Below are positions 41,737-51,020 of a stretch of DNA of 64,000 nucleotides, one piece after another. The translations under genes were made by a program, and so were the position numbers. The stretch is from NCBI RefSeq assembly GCF_000716715.1, contig NZ_JNYJ01000049.1, forward strand, positions 1-64,000, read 5' to 3'. The notes beneath the pieces are model-generated. The model was not told the origin of the DNA. It saw only the letters and a list, made by a program, of their open reading frames with translations, and searched no databases. The DNA is from Dactylosporangium aurantiacum. GTDB lineage: Bacteria > Actinomycetota > Actinomycetes > Mycobacteriales > Micromonosporaceae. The first letter of the stretch is position 1. Every line of letters begins with the position of its first letter.

Positions 41737-44262
41737 CTAGTCGTCCACCATGACCGCGGCGACCTGCGTGCGGGCCGCCCGGCGGGCCGGGAGCACCGCG
41801 GCGACCGCGCCGGCGACGGCCGCGATGACCACGTAGAGCAGCAGCTGCCCGAACGGCACCACGGGATGCCCGTGGCCGAACTGGCGGATCAGCCCGACCG
41901 ACGCCGAGACGCCGACGAGCACGCCGAAGCCGACGCCGACGACCGCGCCGACGAGGGCCATCAGCATCGCCTCCAGCATCAGCATCCCGCGCAGCTGGCC
42001 CCGGGACAGCCCGAGCGCCCGCAGCAGCGCCGACTCGCGGGTGCGCTCCAGCACCGACAGGGCCAGGGTGTTGGCGATGCCGGTCAGCCCGATCACGATC
42101 GACATGCCCAGCAGCGCGGAGAAGACGCCGAGCTGCTCGTCGAGGGTGCCGGTGATCCGGGCCCGCCATTCGGCCTGGCTGCTGACCTGGGTGAGCGGCG
42201 CCTCCTTGAGCGAGGCGTCGACCGCCGCCCGCGAGTCCTCCGGCGCGACCCCCTCCGCGGCCTTGACCAGCACCTGGTCGGGATCGCCGGGGCCGAACAC
42301 GGTGCTGTAGTCGCTCCAGTCCAGCAGCGCCTGGCCGTCGGTGGGCGCGTCGTCGTACAGGGCGGCGACGGTGAGGGTCAGCGACCTGACCCGCACCTCG
42401 GAGCCGACCCGCGCGCCGATCGCGTCGGCGAAGAACCGGTTGAGGGCGACGGTGCCGGGCTTGAGCGCGCCCGCCGAACCCGCGGTGATCTCGGGGCGCA
42501 GGACGGTGTCCAGCGCACCCGGCTCCATCGACCAGATCTCGGCGCTGCGCCCGTCGACGTCGCCGTCGCGGCTGCGGGCGGCGGCGACCGCGGCCAGCTC
42601 GCCGCGGGCGCGCAGGGTCGCCGTCACCGCGAGGGGCACCTTCCGGCTCTGCCCGTTCGGGGTGTAGACGCCGCTGATGATGTAGTCGACGGCGAAGTTC
42701 TCGTCCAGCTCCTGCTCGGCCTGGGCCCGGGCGGTCGCCAGCAGCACGCTGAAGACGCTCATCAGGGCCAGGCCGACCATGAGTGCGCTGGTGGTCGCCG
42801 CGACCCGCTTCGGGTTGCGCAGCGCGTTGGTGAAGGCGAGCCGGCCGGCGGCGCCGAACAGCTTCGCCGGCAGCCAGCCCGCCCAGGCGGTCAGCCGCGA
42901 CACGATCAGCGGCGCCGCGATCACGATGCCGGTGAAGACCGCGATCGCGCCGAGGAACACGATCGGCACGCCGCTGAACCCCGGCACCCGCGTCCCGGCG
43001 AGCATGAGCAGCCCACCTGCCGCGGCGGGCACCGCGGCGAGCACGATCCGCAGCAGCCGCCGACCGGGCGCCACCTCCGACAGGGCGGTCGTGCGCAGCG
43101 CGGCGATCGGCGGGATCCGGCTGGCCGTGGCGGCCGGCAGCAGCGACGCGACCACCGTGAAGAGCGTGCCGGCGAAGACGCCGACCAGCACCGTGGTGGG
43201 GGTGATGATCAGCCGGTCGACCCGCACGCCGCTGCCGACCGCGTTGCGGCCGATGAGCAGCCCCTCACCGACGACGGCGCTGACCAGCAGGCCGCCGAGG
43301 GAGGCCACGACGCCGACGACGACGGCCTCCAGGATCACCGAGCCGAACAGCTGCCGCCGGGACGCCCCGACGCAGCGCAGCAGCGCCAGCTCCCGGATCC
43401 GCTGGGCGACCAGGATCGCGAACGTGTTGTAGATGACGAAGACCGACACCGCGAGCGCGATCAGCCCGAAGCCGAAGATGACGATCAGGAAGCCGTCGAC
43501 GTACTTGGCGGCGGCGACGGCGTAGTCGGCGCGCAGCTCCTCCCCCGTGGTCACCCAGGCCCGGCCGGCCAGGTGCGCCTCCAGCCGGTCGGCGAGCTGC
43601 CGCTGCGAGACGCCGGGCTGCGCGGACACCACGACCTGGGCGTAACCGTCGGCGCCGGTCAGCGTGCGCATGTCCTCGGGGGTGAGCGCGGCGACCGTGA
43701 AGCCCGCGAAGCGCTTGTTGGCGCCCAGGTCCATGATCCCGACGAGGTCGAGCGTGACCGGCTTCTGGTCGGGGCCGACGACGGAGACCTTCCCGCCGAC
43801 CTGGAACCCGTAGATCCGCGCGGTGGTGTCGTCGACCGCGATCTCGCCGAGGCGCTGCGGCTGCCGGCCGGTGCCGATGTCGTACATCGACAGGTAGTCG
43901 TCGCCGGGCGTGGACAGCGCCCAGCCGATGCGGCCCAGGTAGGAGATCAGCCGGCCGTCGCGGTCGAGCATCGGCAGCCGCTCGGCCATCCGGCCGTCGG
44001 CGTGCGCCACGCCGGGCACGGCCTTGATCTGCGCCACGATGCCGGGGTCGAACCGCTGGCCGGACTCGCTGAAGCCGGACGAGCCGACGGAGACGTCGAC
44101 GTGCTTCGCGGCCCTGGCCAGGTCGTCGTAGAACGCGGCCTTCGCCGTGTCGCCGTACACCAGCGTGCCGGCCAGGAACCCGACACCGATCATGATGGCG
44201 GTCGCGGTCAGCAGCAGCCGAAGCTTGTGGGCACGCAGCCCGGCGAGAGTTGTTCGCAGCAT
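41737..44262 (-). CDS. FtsX/MacB-type ABC transporter permease
   Basis: An 841-residue integral membrane protein with the double FtsX architecture. There is an N-terminal helix (LLLTATAIMIGVGFLAGTLV), a large outside domain, a three-helix FtsX block around residues 265-390, further helices with a second outside domain, and a C-terminal FtsX block ending PARRAARTQVAAVMVDD. Such permeases work with a LolD/MacB-like ATPase to move lipids or proteins or to drive envelope signals. No ATPase gene is adjacent. ATG 44262 lies 8 bases after TACAGT, so the transcript may be leaderless. Confidence 0.9.
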   Translation of the reverse strand: MLRTTLAGLRAHKLRLLLTATAIMIGVGFLAGTLVYGDTAKAAFYDDLARAAKHVDVSVGSSGFSESGQRFDPGIVAQIKAVPGVAHADGRMAERLPMLDRDGRLISYLGRIGWALSTPGDDYLSMYDIGTGRQPQRLGEIAVDDTTARIYGFQVGGKVSVVGPDQKPVTLDLVGIMDLGANKRFAGFTVAALTPEDMRTLTGADGYAQVVVSAQPGVSQRQLADRLEAHLAGRAWVTTGEELRADYAVAAAKYVDGFLIVIFGFGLIALAVSVFVIYNTFAILVAQRIRELALLRCVGASRRQLFGSVILEAVVVGVVASLGGLLVSAVVGEGLLIGRNAVGSGVRVDRLIITPTTVLVGVFAGTLFTVVASLLPAATASRIPPIAALRTTALSEVAPGRRLLRIVLAAVPAAAGGLLMLAGTRVPGFSGVPIVFLGAIAVFTGIVIAAPLIVSRLTAWAGWLPAKLFGAAGRLAFTNALRNPKRVAATTSALMVGLALMSVFSVLLATARAQAEQELDENFAVDYIISGVYTPNGQSRKVPLAVTATLRARGELAAVAAARSRDGDVDGRSAEIWSMEPGALDTVLRPEITAGSAGALKPGTVALNRFFADAIGARVGSEVRVRSLTLTVAALYDDAPTDGQALLDWSDYSTVFGPGDPDQVLVKAAEGVAPEDSRAAVDASLKEAPLTQVSSQAEWRARITGTLDEQLGVFSALLGMSIVIGLTGIANTLALSVLERTRESALLRALGLSRGQLRGMLMLEAMLMALVGAVVGVGFGVLVGVSASVGLIRQFGHGHPVVPFGQLLLYVVIAAVAGAVAAVLPARRAARTQVAAVMVDD

Positions 44263-44270
44263 CGGCCGCG

Positions 44271-44276
44271 ACTGTA
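44271..44276 (-). promoter_or_regulatory. -10 element before the FtsX-type permease
   Basis: TACAGT on the minus strand, 8 bases before ATG 44262, in a 30-bp divergent gap. No ribosome-binding site lies between, so the permease mRNA is probably leaderless or nearly so. Confidence 0.5.
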
Positions 44277-44292
44277 CCTAGGGAGTCTGACA

Positions 44293-44667
44293 ATGAAGTC
44301 GATGTGGGCAATCATCCGACGCTGGTTCGATCCGCAGGAGGTGCGCTCCGTCGGCACCACGCCCGACTACCGCTTCTCCCTCGCCAACGAGCGCACGTTC
44401 CTGGCCTGGCTGCGCACCGCGCTCGCCCTGGTCGGCGGCGGGCTCGCGGTCGCGCAGTTCCTGCCCGGGCACCGGCTGCGGGTGGTGATCGCGGTGTCGC
44501 TGTTCGCACTCGGTGGCCTGGTCGCGGTCCGCGCGATCGACCACTGGGCGCGCAGCGAACGGGCGATGCGGCTGGGTGAGGCGCTGCCGCCGTCCCGCTT
44601 CCCCGGCATCCTCGCGCTCATCGTCGCGATCGGCGCGGTCGCCCTGCTCGTGGCGACGTTCCTGTGA
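44293..44667 (+). CDS. DUF202 membrane protein (first)
   Basis: A 124-residue YidH-like protein of unknown function. It begins with a short amphipathic tail, then YRFSLANERTFLAWLRTALALVGGGLAV, the DUF202 signature, and two further membrane segments. ATG 44293 follows GGGAG. The next gene, also DUF202, starts inside its stop (GTGA), so the two are probably made together and may form a hetero-oligomer. Confidence 0.85.
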   Translation: MKSMWAIIRRWFDPQEVRSVGTTPDYRFSLANERTFLAWLRTALALVGGGLAVAQFLPGHRLRVVIAVSLFALGGLVAVRAIDHWARSERAMRLGEALPPSRFPGILALIVAIGAVALLVATFL

Positions 44668-44966
44668 CGCCGGCCCGCGACGACCCGCCCGGCGCGCAGC
44701 TGGAGCGGACCATGCTGGCGTGGCGGCGCACCGGCGTCTCCTTCACCGTGCTGGCGCTGCTGCTGGCCAGGCTGGCGGCGGTCGAGGCGCCGCGGCCCTT
44801 CGCGCCCGCCGCGGTCGCGGCGGTCGGTCTCACGTGGGCCGGCGCGGTTCACCTCACCCGGGTGAGAATCCGCTCGCTCACCCGACCGATGCGCCGCACG
44901 CTGCCGCTCGTCGTCGGGCTCATCCTCCTGTACTGCGTGACGGGCACCCTCTTGCTGGTGTCATAG
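44664..44966 (+). CDS. DUF202 membrane protein (second)
   Basis: A 100-residue DUF202-type protein: GAQLERTMLAWRRTGVSFTVLALLLAR is the signature helix, followed by two more hydrophobic segments. GTG 44664 overlaps the first DUF202 stop by four bases. Tandem DUF202 pairs are common in actinobacteria; the function is unknown. Confidence 0.85.
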   Translation: MTPARDDPPGAQLERTMLAWRRTGVSFTVLALLLARLAAVEAPRPFAPAAVAAVGLTWAGAVHLTRVRIRSLTRPMRRTLPLVVGLILLYCVTGTLLLVS

Positions 44967-44993
44967 GGTGCTCCACTGCGTCATGATGGCGCC

Positions 44994-45350
44994 ATGGGAC
45001 GTGCACTGCCCTTTCTCATCGTGCTGGTCGCAACGCTGGTCGCGTTGATCGACTGCCTGTCCACGGACCGCGACGACGTCCGAGGGCTGCCGAAGGTCCT
45101 CTGGTGCCTCGTCATCCTGCTGCTGCCCGTCGTCGGCGTGATCGCCTGGTTCTTCGCGGGGCGGCCGCTCACGACCGAGCAGCACGCGGGGGTCGCCTCG
45201 GCCGGCCCGCGCCGCCGGCCGGCGAAGCCGCTCGCACCCGACGACGACCCCGAGTTCCTGCGGGGCATCGACACCAGCCGTGCCCGCGACGACGCCGAGC
45301 TGCTGCGCCGCTGGGAAGAGGACCTCAAACGGCGGGAGGACGAGGGGTAG
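44994..45350 (+). CDS. PLD nuclease N-terminal-type membrane protein
   Basis: A 118-residue protein with two membrane segments (FLIVLVATLVALIDCL and VLWCLVILLLPVVGVIAWFFAGRP), the pattern of the PLDc_N family. It then has a soluble, charged tail (DDDPEFLRGIDTSRARDDAELLRRWEEDLKRRE). Function unknown; PLDc_N segments often precede cardiolipin-synthase-type enzymes. Its 3' end overlaps the diacylglycerol kinase gene by 26 bp tail to tail. Confidence 0.8.
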   Translation: MGRALPFLIVLVATLVALIDCLSTDRDDVRGLPKVLWCLVILLLPVVGVIAWFFAGRPLTTEQHAGVASAGPRRRPAKPLAPDDDPEFLRGIDTSRARDDAELLRRWEEDLKRREDEG

Positions 45351-46260
45351 CCGGCGGCACGCAGAGCAGGAGCGCGGCGGGTGATATCCGGGCCACGAGC
45401 AGGCGGGCCGGGGCCACGACGTCGCCGTCGAGCTCCCGGGGCTGCTCGCGGTCGGTGTGCACCTCGACCTTCTTCGCCCGGAACGTCTCCAGCTGTGGGC
45501 TCCCGCCCCGGCGCATGATCACGCCCCACCCGAGCCTCACCCAGTCGGTGATGTCGTGGGGCGTCAGCACCGCCACGTCCAGCCAGCCGTCGTCGGGCGC
45601 GGCGTCCGGCAGCAACGGGATCCCGCCCTGCAGGCGGCCGACGTTGGCGACGAGCACGCTGCGGGCCCGGCGGCGGATCCAGCGACCGCCGTCCAGCCGG
45701 ATCCGCATCGGCACCCGGTTGCTGCGCAGCTTCCGCGCGCCGGCCGCGACGTAGGCGAGCCAGCCGAACCTGCGCTTCGCCGTGTCGGGGGTGGCCTCCA
45801 GCATCTCCGCGTCGAACCCCATGCCCGCCATCACGGTGAACGTGCCCGGGTGGCCGGTGCTGGTGTCGGCGCCGTCGACGATGCCGACGTCGATGCGGCG
45901 CCGGTCGCCGTGGATCGCCACCTCGACGGCGGCCCGCACGTCGCGGGTGACGCCGAGGTTCGTGGCCAGCAGGTTGCCGGTGCCGGACGGCACGAGCGCC
46001 AGGGCCACGTCGGTGCCGGCGAGCACGGAGGCGACGGCCATCACGGTACCGTCGCCGCCGCAGGTCAGGACCACGTCGACGCCCGCGTCGACCGCCTGCA
46101 CCGCCATGCCGCACCCCGGGTCCTCCGGGGTCGTGGTGAGCCAGAGCGGCTCGGGCCAGTCCGCCTCCGCGAGCAGCTCGCAGATCTCCTTGCGCCGCTC
46201 GTCGAGGTCGATGACCTTCGACGGGTTGACGATCACCGCCGCGCGCTGTGGAACGTTCAC
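45325..46260 (-). CDS. diacylglycerol kinase family lipid kinase
   Basis: A 311-residue protein with a DAGK catalytic domain. The nucleotide loop is GGDGT (68-72), followed by PSGTGN (91-96) and a beta-rich C-terminal domain (RLQGGIPLLPDAAPDDGWLDV). Relatives phosphorylate diacylglycerol or sphingoid lipids with ATP; the substrate is not determined. GTG 46260 overlaps the stop of the DUF1206 gene by four bases (GTGA), so the genes are coupled. Confidence 0.88.
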   Translation of the reverse strand: MNVPQRAAVIVNPSKVIDLDERRKEICELLAEADWPEPLWLTTTPEDPGCGMAVQAVDAGVDVVLTCGGDGTVMAVASVLAGTDVALALVPSGTGNLLATNLGVTRDVRAAVEVAIHGDRRRIDVGIVDGADTSTGHPGTFTVMAGMGFDAEMLEATPDTAKRRFGWLAYVAAGARKLRSNRVPMRIRLDGGRWIRRRARSVLVANVGRLQGGIPLLPDAAPDDGWLDVAVLTPHDITDWVRLGWGVIMRRGGSPQLETFRAKKVEVHTDREQPRELDGDVVAPARLLVARISPAALLLCVPPATPRPPAV

Positions 46261-47072
46261 GTACCCACCTTGCGGTACCGGGCCTGGAAGAAGCAGTACA
46301 CGCCGAACGCCGCGACGCCGAGGGCGACGGCGAGCAGCAGGAACTTGCCGTACGGCTGGGCGGCGAGGGTGTGCAGCGCCGCGTCCAGGCCGCGGGACTT
46401 GCCCGGGTCGTTGGTGACCGCGGCCTGCACCAGCAGGACGCCGACGATGCCGAACGCGATGCCCTTGGCGACGTACCCGATCTGCCCCGCCCTGATCGCG
46501 GTCTTGCGGGTCTTGGGCTCCGCCGTGCCGAAGTTCAGCTTGCGCTCGAACTTGCGCTTCCAGCCGTACCAGATCATCCCGATGCCGAACGCGAGGACGC
46601 CCAGGCCGATCAGCCCGACCAGCCAGGCGCCGGCCGGCTTGGCCATGAGCCCCGCGGTGGCCTCCTGCTGCTTGTCGGCGCTGGAGGACGGCGAGCCGGT
46701 GAGGACCCGGCCGGCGGTCCAGGCCAGGGCGGCGTAGATGACGACCCGGGCGGCCGAGGCGACCCGCTCCCAGACCCGCTCCTTGCCCTGCACGTCGCGG
46801 TGGCCCCAGATCGCCAGCGCCGCCTGCCACAGGGCCAGCGCCACCAGGCAGACCAGGGTGAACCAGAGCAGGGCCTTGCCGAACGGCTGCTCAGCGAGCT
46901 TCTGGAAGGCACCCGACTGGTCACCCTCCTGGGCGCCCTCGCCGAGCGCGATCTGCGCCGCCACCCAGGCGAGCGCGAGGTGCAGCAGTCCGTATCCGAT
47001 GAACCCGACCTTGGTCAACGTTCTGAACAGGTCGCTCTGCGTGGCGCGGTGCGCTGTATCGGCGGGGGTCAT
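46257..47072 (-). CDS. DUF1206 membrane protein
   Basis: A 271-residue integral membrane protein with three repeated units of two helices each (starting FRTLTKVGFIGYGLLHLALAWVA, ERVASAARVVIYAALAWTAG and TAIRAGQIGYVAKGIAFGIVG), the DUF1206 pattern. Function unknown. It starts only 25 bp from the divergent PAP2 gene and is coupled to the lipid kinase downstream. Confidence 0.88.
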   Translation of the reverse strand: MTPADTAHRATQSDLFRTLTKVGFIGYGLLHLALAWVAAQIALGEGAQEGDQSGAFQKLAEQPFGKALLWFTLVCLVALALWQAALAIWGHRDVQGKERVWERVASAARVVIYAALAWTAGRVLTGSPSSSADKQQEATAGLMAKPAGAWLVGLIGLGVLAFGIGMIWYGWKRKFERKLNFGTAEPKTRKTAIRAGQIGYVAKGIAFGIVGVLLVQAAVTNDPGKSRGLDAALHTLAAQPYGKFLLLAVALGVAAFGVYCFFQARYRKVGT

Positions 47073-47097
47073 GTTTCTCGTTTTCCCCCGACTGGGC

Positions 47098-48552
47098 ATG
47101 TTGGCAAACGTGAGGACGCAGAGATCCGCCCTGTGGCGCATGGCCGGCTTCGGCGGCGCAGCGCTGCTGTTCAGCATTTTGATCATTGCGGTACGGGTCC
47201 GCTGGGTGCCCCTGGAGTCCGTCGACCGGGGCATCGCCGAGGAGCTCAACGAGGCCGTCGCGCCGAGTGACTTCCTGGTGACGCTGATGGGTGGCATCAG
47301 CCGGCTCGGCAGCTTCGGCGTCATGGCCTGGCTGGTCGTGATCGGCACCACCCTGGTGCTGGTCCGCAAGCAGTACAAGCTCGCCGGGTTCCTGGTCGCG
47401 ACGACCGTCGGCGGGCTCATCCTCGACCCGACGCTCAAGCTGGCGGTGGGCCGGCTGCGGCCGGTCGTCGAGCAGCCCGTCGCGCACGGCGGCGGCAACA
47501 GCTTCCCCAGCGGCCACTCGCTCAACTCACTGATCTGCTACACGGCGCTGCTGCTGGTGTTCCTGCCGGCGCTGCGCCCCCGCTGGCGCCGGGCGGCCGT
47601 GATCGGCGTCGGCGCGATCGTCCTGCTGGTCGGCTTCAGCCGCCTGGCGCTCGGCGTGCACTTCCTGTCCGACGTGATCGGCGGCTGGTCGCTGGGCATC
47701 GCCTGGATCGGCCTGTGCGCCACCGCGTTCGAGCTGCTGCGGGCCCACGAGGGCCGGCGCGTCACCGAGCCGCTCGAGGAGGGTCTGGAGCCGGAGGCCG
47801 CCGACGACCTGCGCCCCACCGAGCCGCACGAGCACCGGTCCGGCACCGCCCGCGCTCTCGCGCTCGGCGCCGTCGCCTGGGTCTTCACGTTCGGCGCGCT
47901 GGTCGTGGTCGGTCTGCCCCTGGCGCGGTACGAGGACGGCAACGGCAACATCCTGTGGGACACCACGATCCCGCACTGGTTCGCCGCCAATCGCAGCGAC
48001 GTGCTCGGGCACGTGAGCATCGTCGGCAGCGAGGTCGGCAACACCCACGCGATCCTCGCGATCGGCCTGGCCATCGGTGCGGTGTCCCTCGCCGCGATCC
48101 GCCGCTGGCGCCCGGTGATCTTCCTGCTCACGGTCATGTTCGGCGAGCTGAGCCTGTTCCTGGCCAGCGCCGCGATCGTCGACCGGGCCCGGCCCGACGT
48201 GGAGAACATGGACGGGCCGATGCCGACGTCGAGCTTCCCCTCCGGCCACGTCGCCGCCACGATCCTCATCTGGGCGACCGCGGCCGTGCTGGTCATGCCG
48301 AGGACCCGGGCCTGGTGGCGGTGGGCGTTCCTCGCCCTGGCGGTGGCGATGCCGGCGTGGGTCGCCGTGTCGCGCATGTACCGCGGCATGCACCATCCGA
48401 CCGACATCGTCGGCAGCGCGCTGCTGTCCGCGCTGTGGCTCGGTGCCGCGTACTGGCTGGTCAAGCCCAACTGTGACCTGGCGGAGCAGCCGTGCGAGGA
48501 GGACGCGCCGGAGCCCGTCAGCGACCTCGAGGACGCGAAGGCCGCACGATGA
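47098..48552 (+). CDS. double-domain PAP2 family phosphatase
   Basis: A 484-residue membrane protein with two PAP2 domains. The first has all three motifs: Lys114-x6-Arg-Pro (KLAVGRLRP), PSGH (137-140) and SR-x5-H-x3-D (SRLALGVHFLSD). The second has FPSGH (380-384) and SRMYRGMHHPTD, but its first motif (AIVDRARP) lacks the lysine, so it may be weak or specialised. PAP2 enzymes remove phosphate from lipids such as phosphatidic acid or undecaprenyl diphosphate. ATG 47098 is chosen; ATG 47071 is possible. Its stop overlaps the phospholipase D start (ATGA). Confidence 0.88.
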   Translation: MLANVRTQRSALWRMAGFGGAALLFSILIIAVRVRWVPLESVDRGIAEELNEAVAPSDFLVTLMGGISRLGSFGVMAWLVVIGTTLVLVRKQYKLAGFLVATTVGGLILDPTLKLAVGRLRPVVEQPVAHGGGNSFPSGHSLNSLICYTALLLVFLPALRPRWRRAAVIGVGAIVLLVGFSRLALGVHFLSDVIGGWSLGIAWIGLCATAFELLRAHEGRRVTEPLEEGLEPEAADDLRPTEPHEHRSGTARALALGAVAWVFTFGALVVVGLPLARYEDGNGNILWDTTIPHWFAANRSDVLGHVSIVGSEVGNTHAILAIGLAIGAVSLAAIRRWRPVIFLLTVMFGELSLFLASAAIVDRARPDVENMDGPMPTSSFPSGHVAATILIWATAAVLVMPRTRAWWRWAFLALAVAMPAWVAVSRMYRGMHHPTDIVGSALLSALWLGAAYWLVKPNCDLAEQPCEEDAPEPVSDLEDAKAAR

Positions 48553-50060
48553 GCCAGGACTGGTTCCTCACGGACGAGGAGCGGGGCAACCCGCACACCA
48601 GGATCACCGCGTGGACCGACGGCAACGCCGTCCGGCCGCTGATCGACGGCAAGGAGTACTTCGCCGAGCTGTACGCCGCGATCGAACGGATGGAACGCGG
48701 GGACCTGCTGCTGTTCACCGACTGGCGCGGCGACGCCAGCCAGAAGGTGAGCCGCAACGGCCCGTCGATCGGCGAGGTGCTGTGCGACGCGGCCCGCCGC
48801 GGGGTGCGCGTCAAGGGCCTGATCTGGCGGTCGCACTGGAACGCGCTGCAGTTCAGCGCGGCGGAGAACCGGCGCTTCGCCCGCAAGATCGAGGCCGCGG
48901 GCGGCGAGTGCCTGCGCGACATGCGCGTGCGCGTCGGCGGCTCGCACCACCAGAAGCTGGTCGTCCTGCGCCACCCCGGCCGGCCCGAGCTGGACCGGGC
49001 GTACGTCGGCGGCATCGACCTCTGTCACGGCCGGCGGGACACCACCGCCCACGAGGGCGACCCGCAGGCGATCGAGATCACGCCGAAGTACGGCAAGCGG
49101 CCACCCTGGCACGACGTGCAGCTGGAGCTGCGCGGCCCGGTGGTCGGCCAGGTCGAGACCACGTTCCGGGAGCGCTGGGAGGACCCGTCGGCGCTGTCGC
49201 GCAACCCGCTGCACTGGTTCCAGGGCAAGGTCGAGGACGAGAACCTCGACCCCGACCGGCTGCCGCCGCAGCTGCCCGACCCCGCGCCGGCCGGCGAGCT
49301 CAGCGTGCAGCTGCTGCGCACGTACCCGTACCGGCGCGGCGGGTACCCGTTCGCCCCGGACGGCGAGTTCAGCGTCGCGCGCGGGTACCGCAAGGCGGTC
49401 CGGAAGGCCCGGCGGCTGATCTACCTGGAGGACCAGTACCTGTGGTCGCCGAAGGTCGCCGGCTGCTTCGCCGACGCGCTGCGGGAGAACCCTGGCCTGC
49501 ACCTCGTCGCCGTGGTGCCGCGCCATCCGGACCGGCCGGACAAGATCGGCAGCATGCCGCAGCTGTACGGCCGGGAACGCGCCCTGTCGATCCTGCGCGA
49601 GGCGGGCGGCGACCGGCTGCACGTGTTCAGCCCGGAGAACGCCGCGGGCGTCCCGATCTACGTGCACGCCAAGGTCTGCGTCGTGGACGACACCTGGGTC
49701 ACGACCGGCTCCGACAACGTGTCCCTGCGCTCGTGGACCCACGACTCGGAGCTCACCTGCGCCGTCCTGGACCCCTCCGGCAACTACGCCCGCGGCCTGC
49801 GCGAACGGCTCTGCAAGGAGCACCTGGAGCTCGACGAGCTGCCCGACGGGCCGATCGAGGAGATCTTCGACGCCTCCGCCAAGGCGCTGCAGGCGTGGCA
49901 CGACAGCGGCCGTATCGGCCCCCGCCCGCCCGGCCGTCTGCTGCCGTACCGCCCGCCGCGGGTACCCCCGCGTACCGCCACCTGGGCGCGTGTGGTCTAC
50001 AACACGCTCCACGACCCGGACGGCAGGCCACGGCAGCTGCGCCGGGAGGGTGCCTTCTGA
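48549..50060 (+). CDS. phospholipase D family protein
   Basis: A 503-residue protein with two PLD halves. The second HKD motif is complete (His373, Lys375, Asp380 in VHAKVCVVD). The first has His134 and Lys136 (HHQKLVVL) but arginine where aspartate usually stands. Conserved YVGGIDLCHGRRD and EDQYLWS segments resemble bacterial PLDs that hydrolyse or transfer phosphatidyl groups. No signal peptide is seen. It starts in the stop of the double-PAP2 gene, so phosphatidic acid made by this enzyme could be passed to that phosphatase. Confidence 0.88.
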   Translation: MSQDWFLTDEERGNPHTRITAWTDGNAVRPLIDGKEYFAELYAAIERMERGDLLLFTDWRGDASQKVSRNGPSIGEVLCDAARRGVRVKGLIWRSHWNALQFSAAENRRFARKIEAAGGECLRDMRVRVGGSHHQKLVVLRHPGRPELDRAYVGGIDLCHGRRDTTAHEGDPQAIEITPKYGKRPPWHDVQLELRGPVVGQVETTFRERWEDPSALSRNPLHWFQGKVEDENLDPDRLPPQLPDPAPAGELSVQLLRTYPYRRGGYPFAPDGEFSVARGYRKAVRKARRLIYLEDQYLWSPKVAGCFADALRENPGLHLVAVVPRHPDRPDKIGSMPQLYGRERALSILREAGGDRLHVFSPENAAGVPIYVHAKVCVVDDTWVTTGSDNVSLRSWTHDSELTCAVLDPSGNYARGLRERLCKEHLELDELPDGPIEEIFDASAKALQAWHDSGRIGPRPPGRLLPYRPPRVPPRTATWARVVYNTLHDPDGRPRQLRREGAF

Positions 50061-50111
50061 GCGTTTTGCGCCGTTCACCAACCTGTCGTATCGGCGTGCT
50101 CATATGGCGCG

Positions 50112-50792
50112 ATGACAGCGTGGCAGCTCGCCTGCATCGACATGGCGGGGACGACGGTGCGGGACGACGGCCTGGTCGAGCAGGCCTTCACGGTCGCTTT
50201 CGCGGGTGAGGGCGTGGCGCCCGGCACCCCGCAGCACGACCGGATGCTCGCCGTCGTGCGCAAGACGATGGGCCAGAGCCGCATCGAGGTCTTCCGCCTG
50301 CTGCTGGACGGCGACGAACGGCGCGCCCAGGCCGCCAACGAGACCTTCGAGGAGGCGTACGGCCTGCTCGTCGACGAAGGCGCGGTCCTGCCCATCCCCG
50401 GTGCCCTCGAGGCCATCAAGACGCTGCGCACGGCGGGGATCAAGGTCGCCCTGACCACGGGCTTCGCCCGCGCCACCCAGGAAGCCATCATGGACGCCCT
50501 GGGCTGGTGGGGCCAGGTCGACCTGGTGCTGTCCCCCGCCGACGCCGGCCGGGGCCGCCCGTTCCCCGACTTCATGCTGGTCGCCGCGCTGAAGCTGGGC
50601 GTCGAGGACGTCCGCCGCGTGCTCGTCGTCGGCGACACCCCCCTGGACCTGATCGCCGGCCAGCGCGCCGGCGCCGGCCTCCTCGTCGGCGTGCTGACCG
50701 GCGCCGGGGACCGCCAGGCGCTGCAGGCCGCGGGGGCGCACGAGGTGATCGGGTCGATCGGGTCGCTGCCCCGGCTCCTGGGCCTGGAGTGA
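50112..50792 (+). CDS. phosphonatase-like HAD hydrolase
   Basis: A 226-residue haloacid-dehalogenase-type enzyme. Motif I is CIDMAGTTV, the form seen in phosphonoacetaldehyde hydrolase relatives, with a helical cap, motif II in VALTTGF and the acidic motif VVGDTPLDLIAGQRAGAG. It lacks a clear cap-domain lysine, so true phosphonatase activity is doubtful. ATG 50112 fits the family start. Monocistronic by position. Confidence 0.85.
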   Translation: MTAWQLACIDMAGTTVRDDGLVEQAFTVAFAGEGVAPGTPQHDRMLAVVRKTMGQSRIEVFRLLLDGDERRAQAANETFEEAYGLLVDEGAVLPIPGALEAIKTLRTAGIKVALTTGFARATQEAIMDALGWWGQVDLVLSPADAGRGRPFPDFMLVAALKLGVEDVRRVLVVGDTPLDLIAGQRAGAGLLVGVLTGAGDRQALQAAGAHEVIGSIGSLPRLLGLE

Positions 50793-50896
50793 CCTGACCC
50801 CACGGGCCGACACCGCAGCACACCAGCTCGGCTTCCGCGGCACTGCCCGGCTCCGCCGGAAGGCCGTTTCCCGCCCGTGAGGTCCGCGCGGACAAC

Positions 50897-50922
50897 GCCC
50901 GTCGTGGGAACCCACGGCGGGC
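50897..50922. terminator. hairpin between convergent genes
   Basis: Arms of about 12 bp (50897-50908 with 50911-50922, one wobble) form a tight hairpin about 105 bp after the HAD gene and 100 bp beyond the convergent acetolactate-synthase-like gene. The rest of the gap (50793-51020) shows nothing else. Confidence 0.55.
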
Positions 50923-51020
50923 ACGCGGTCGCCGCCCTGACCCGGCCACCGCGCACCGCGGCACGCGGGGCCGGCCGCCTCCTCAGGCGCCGGCACCGCG
51001 GCCGGATGTCGGTCAGGGCG

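Noticed and set aside
41650..44292. Long upstream extension of the first DUF202 frame
   Set aside because: It lies opposite the permease gene; the DUF202 domain begins only at ATG 44293, which has its own ribosome-binding site.
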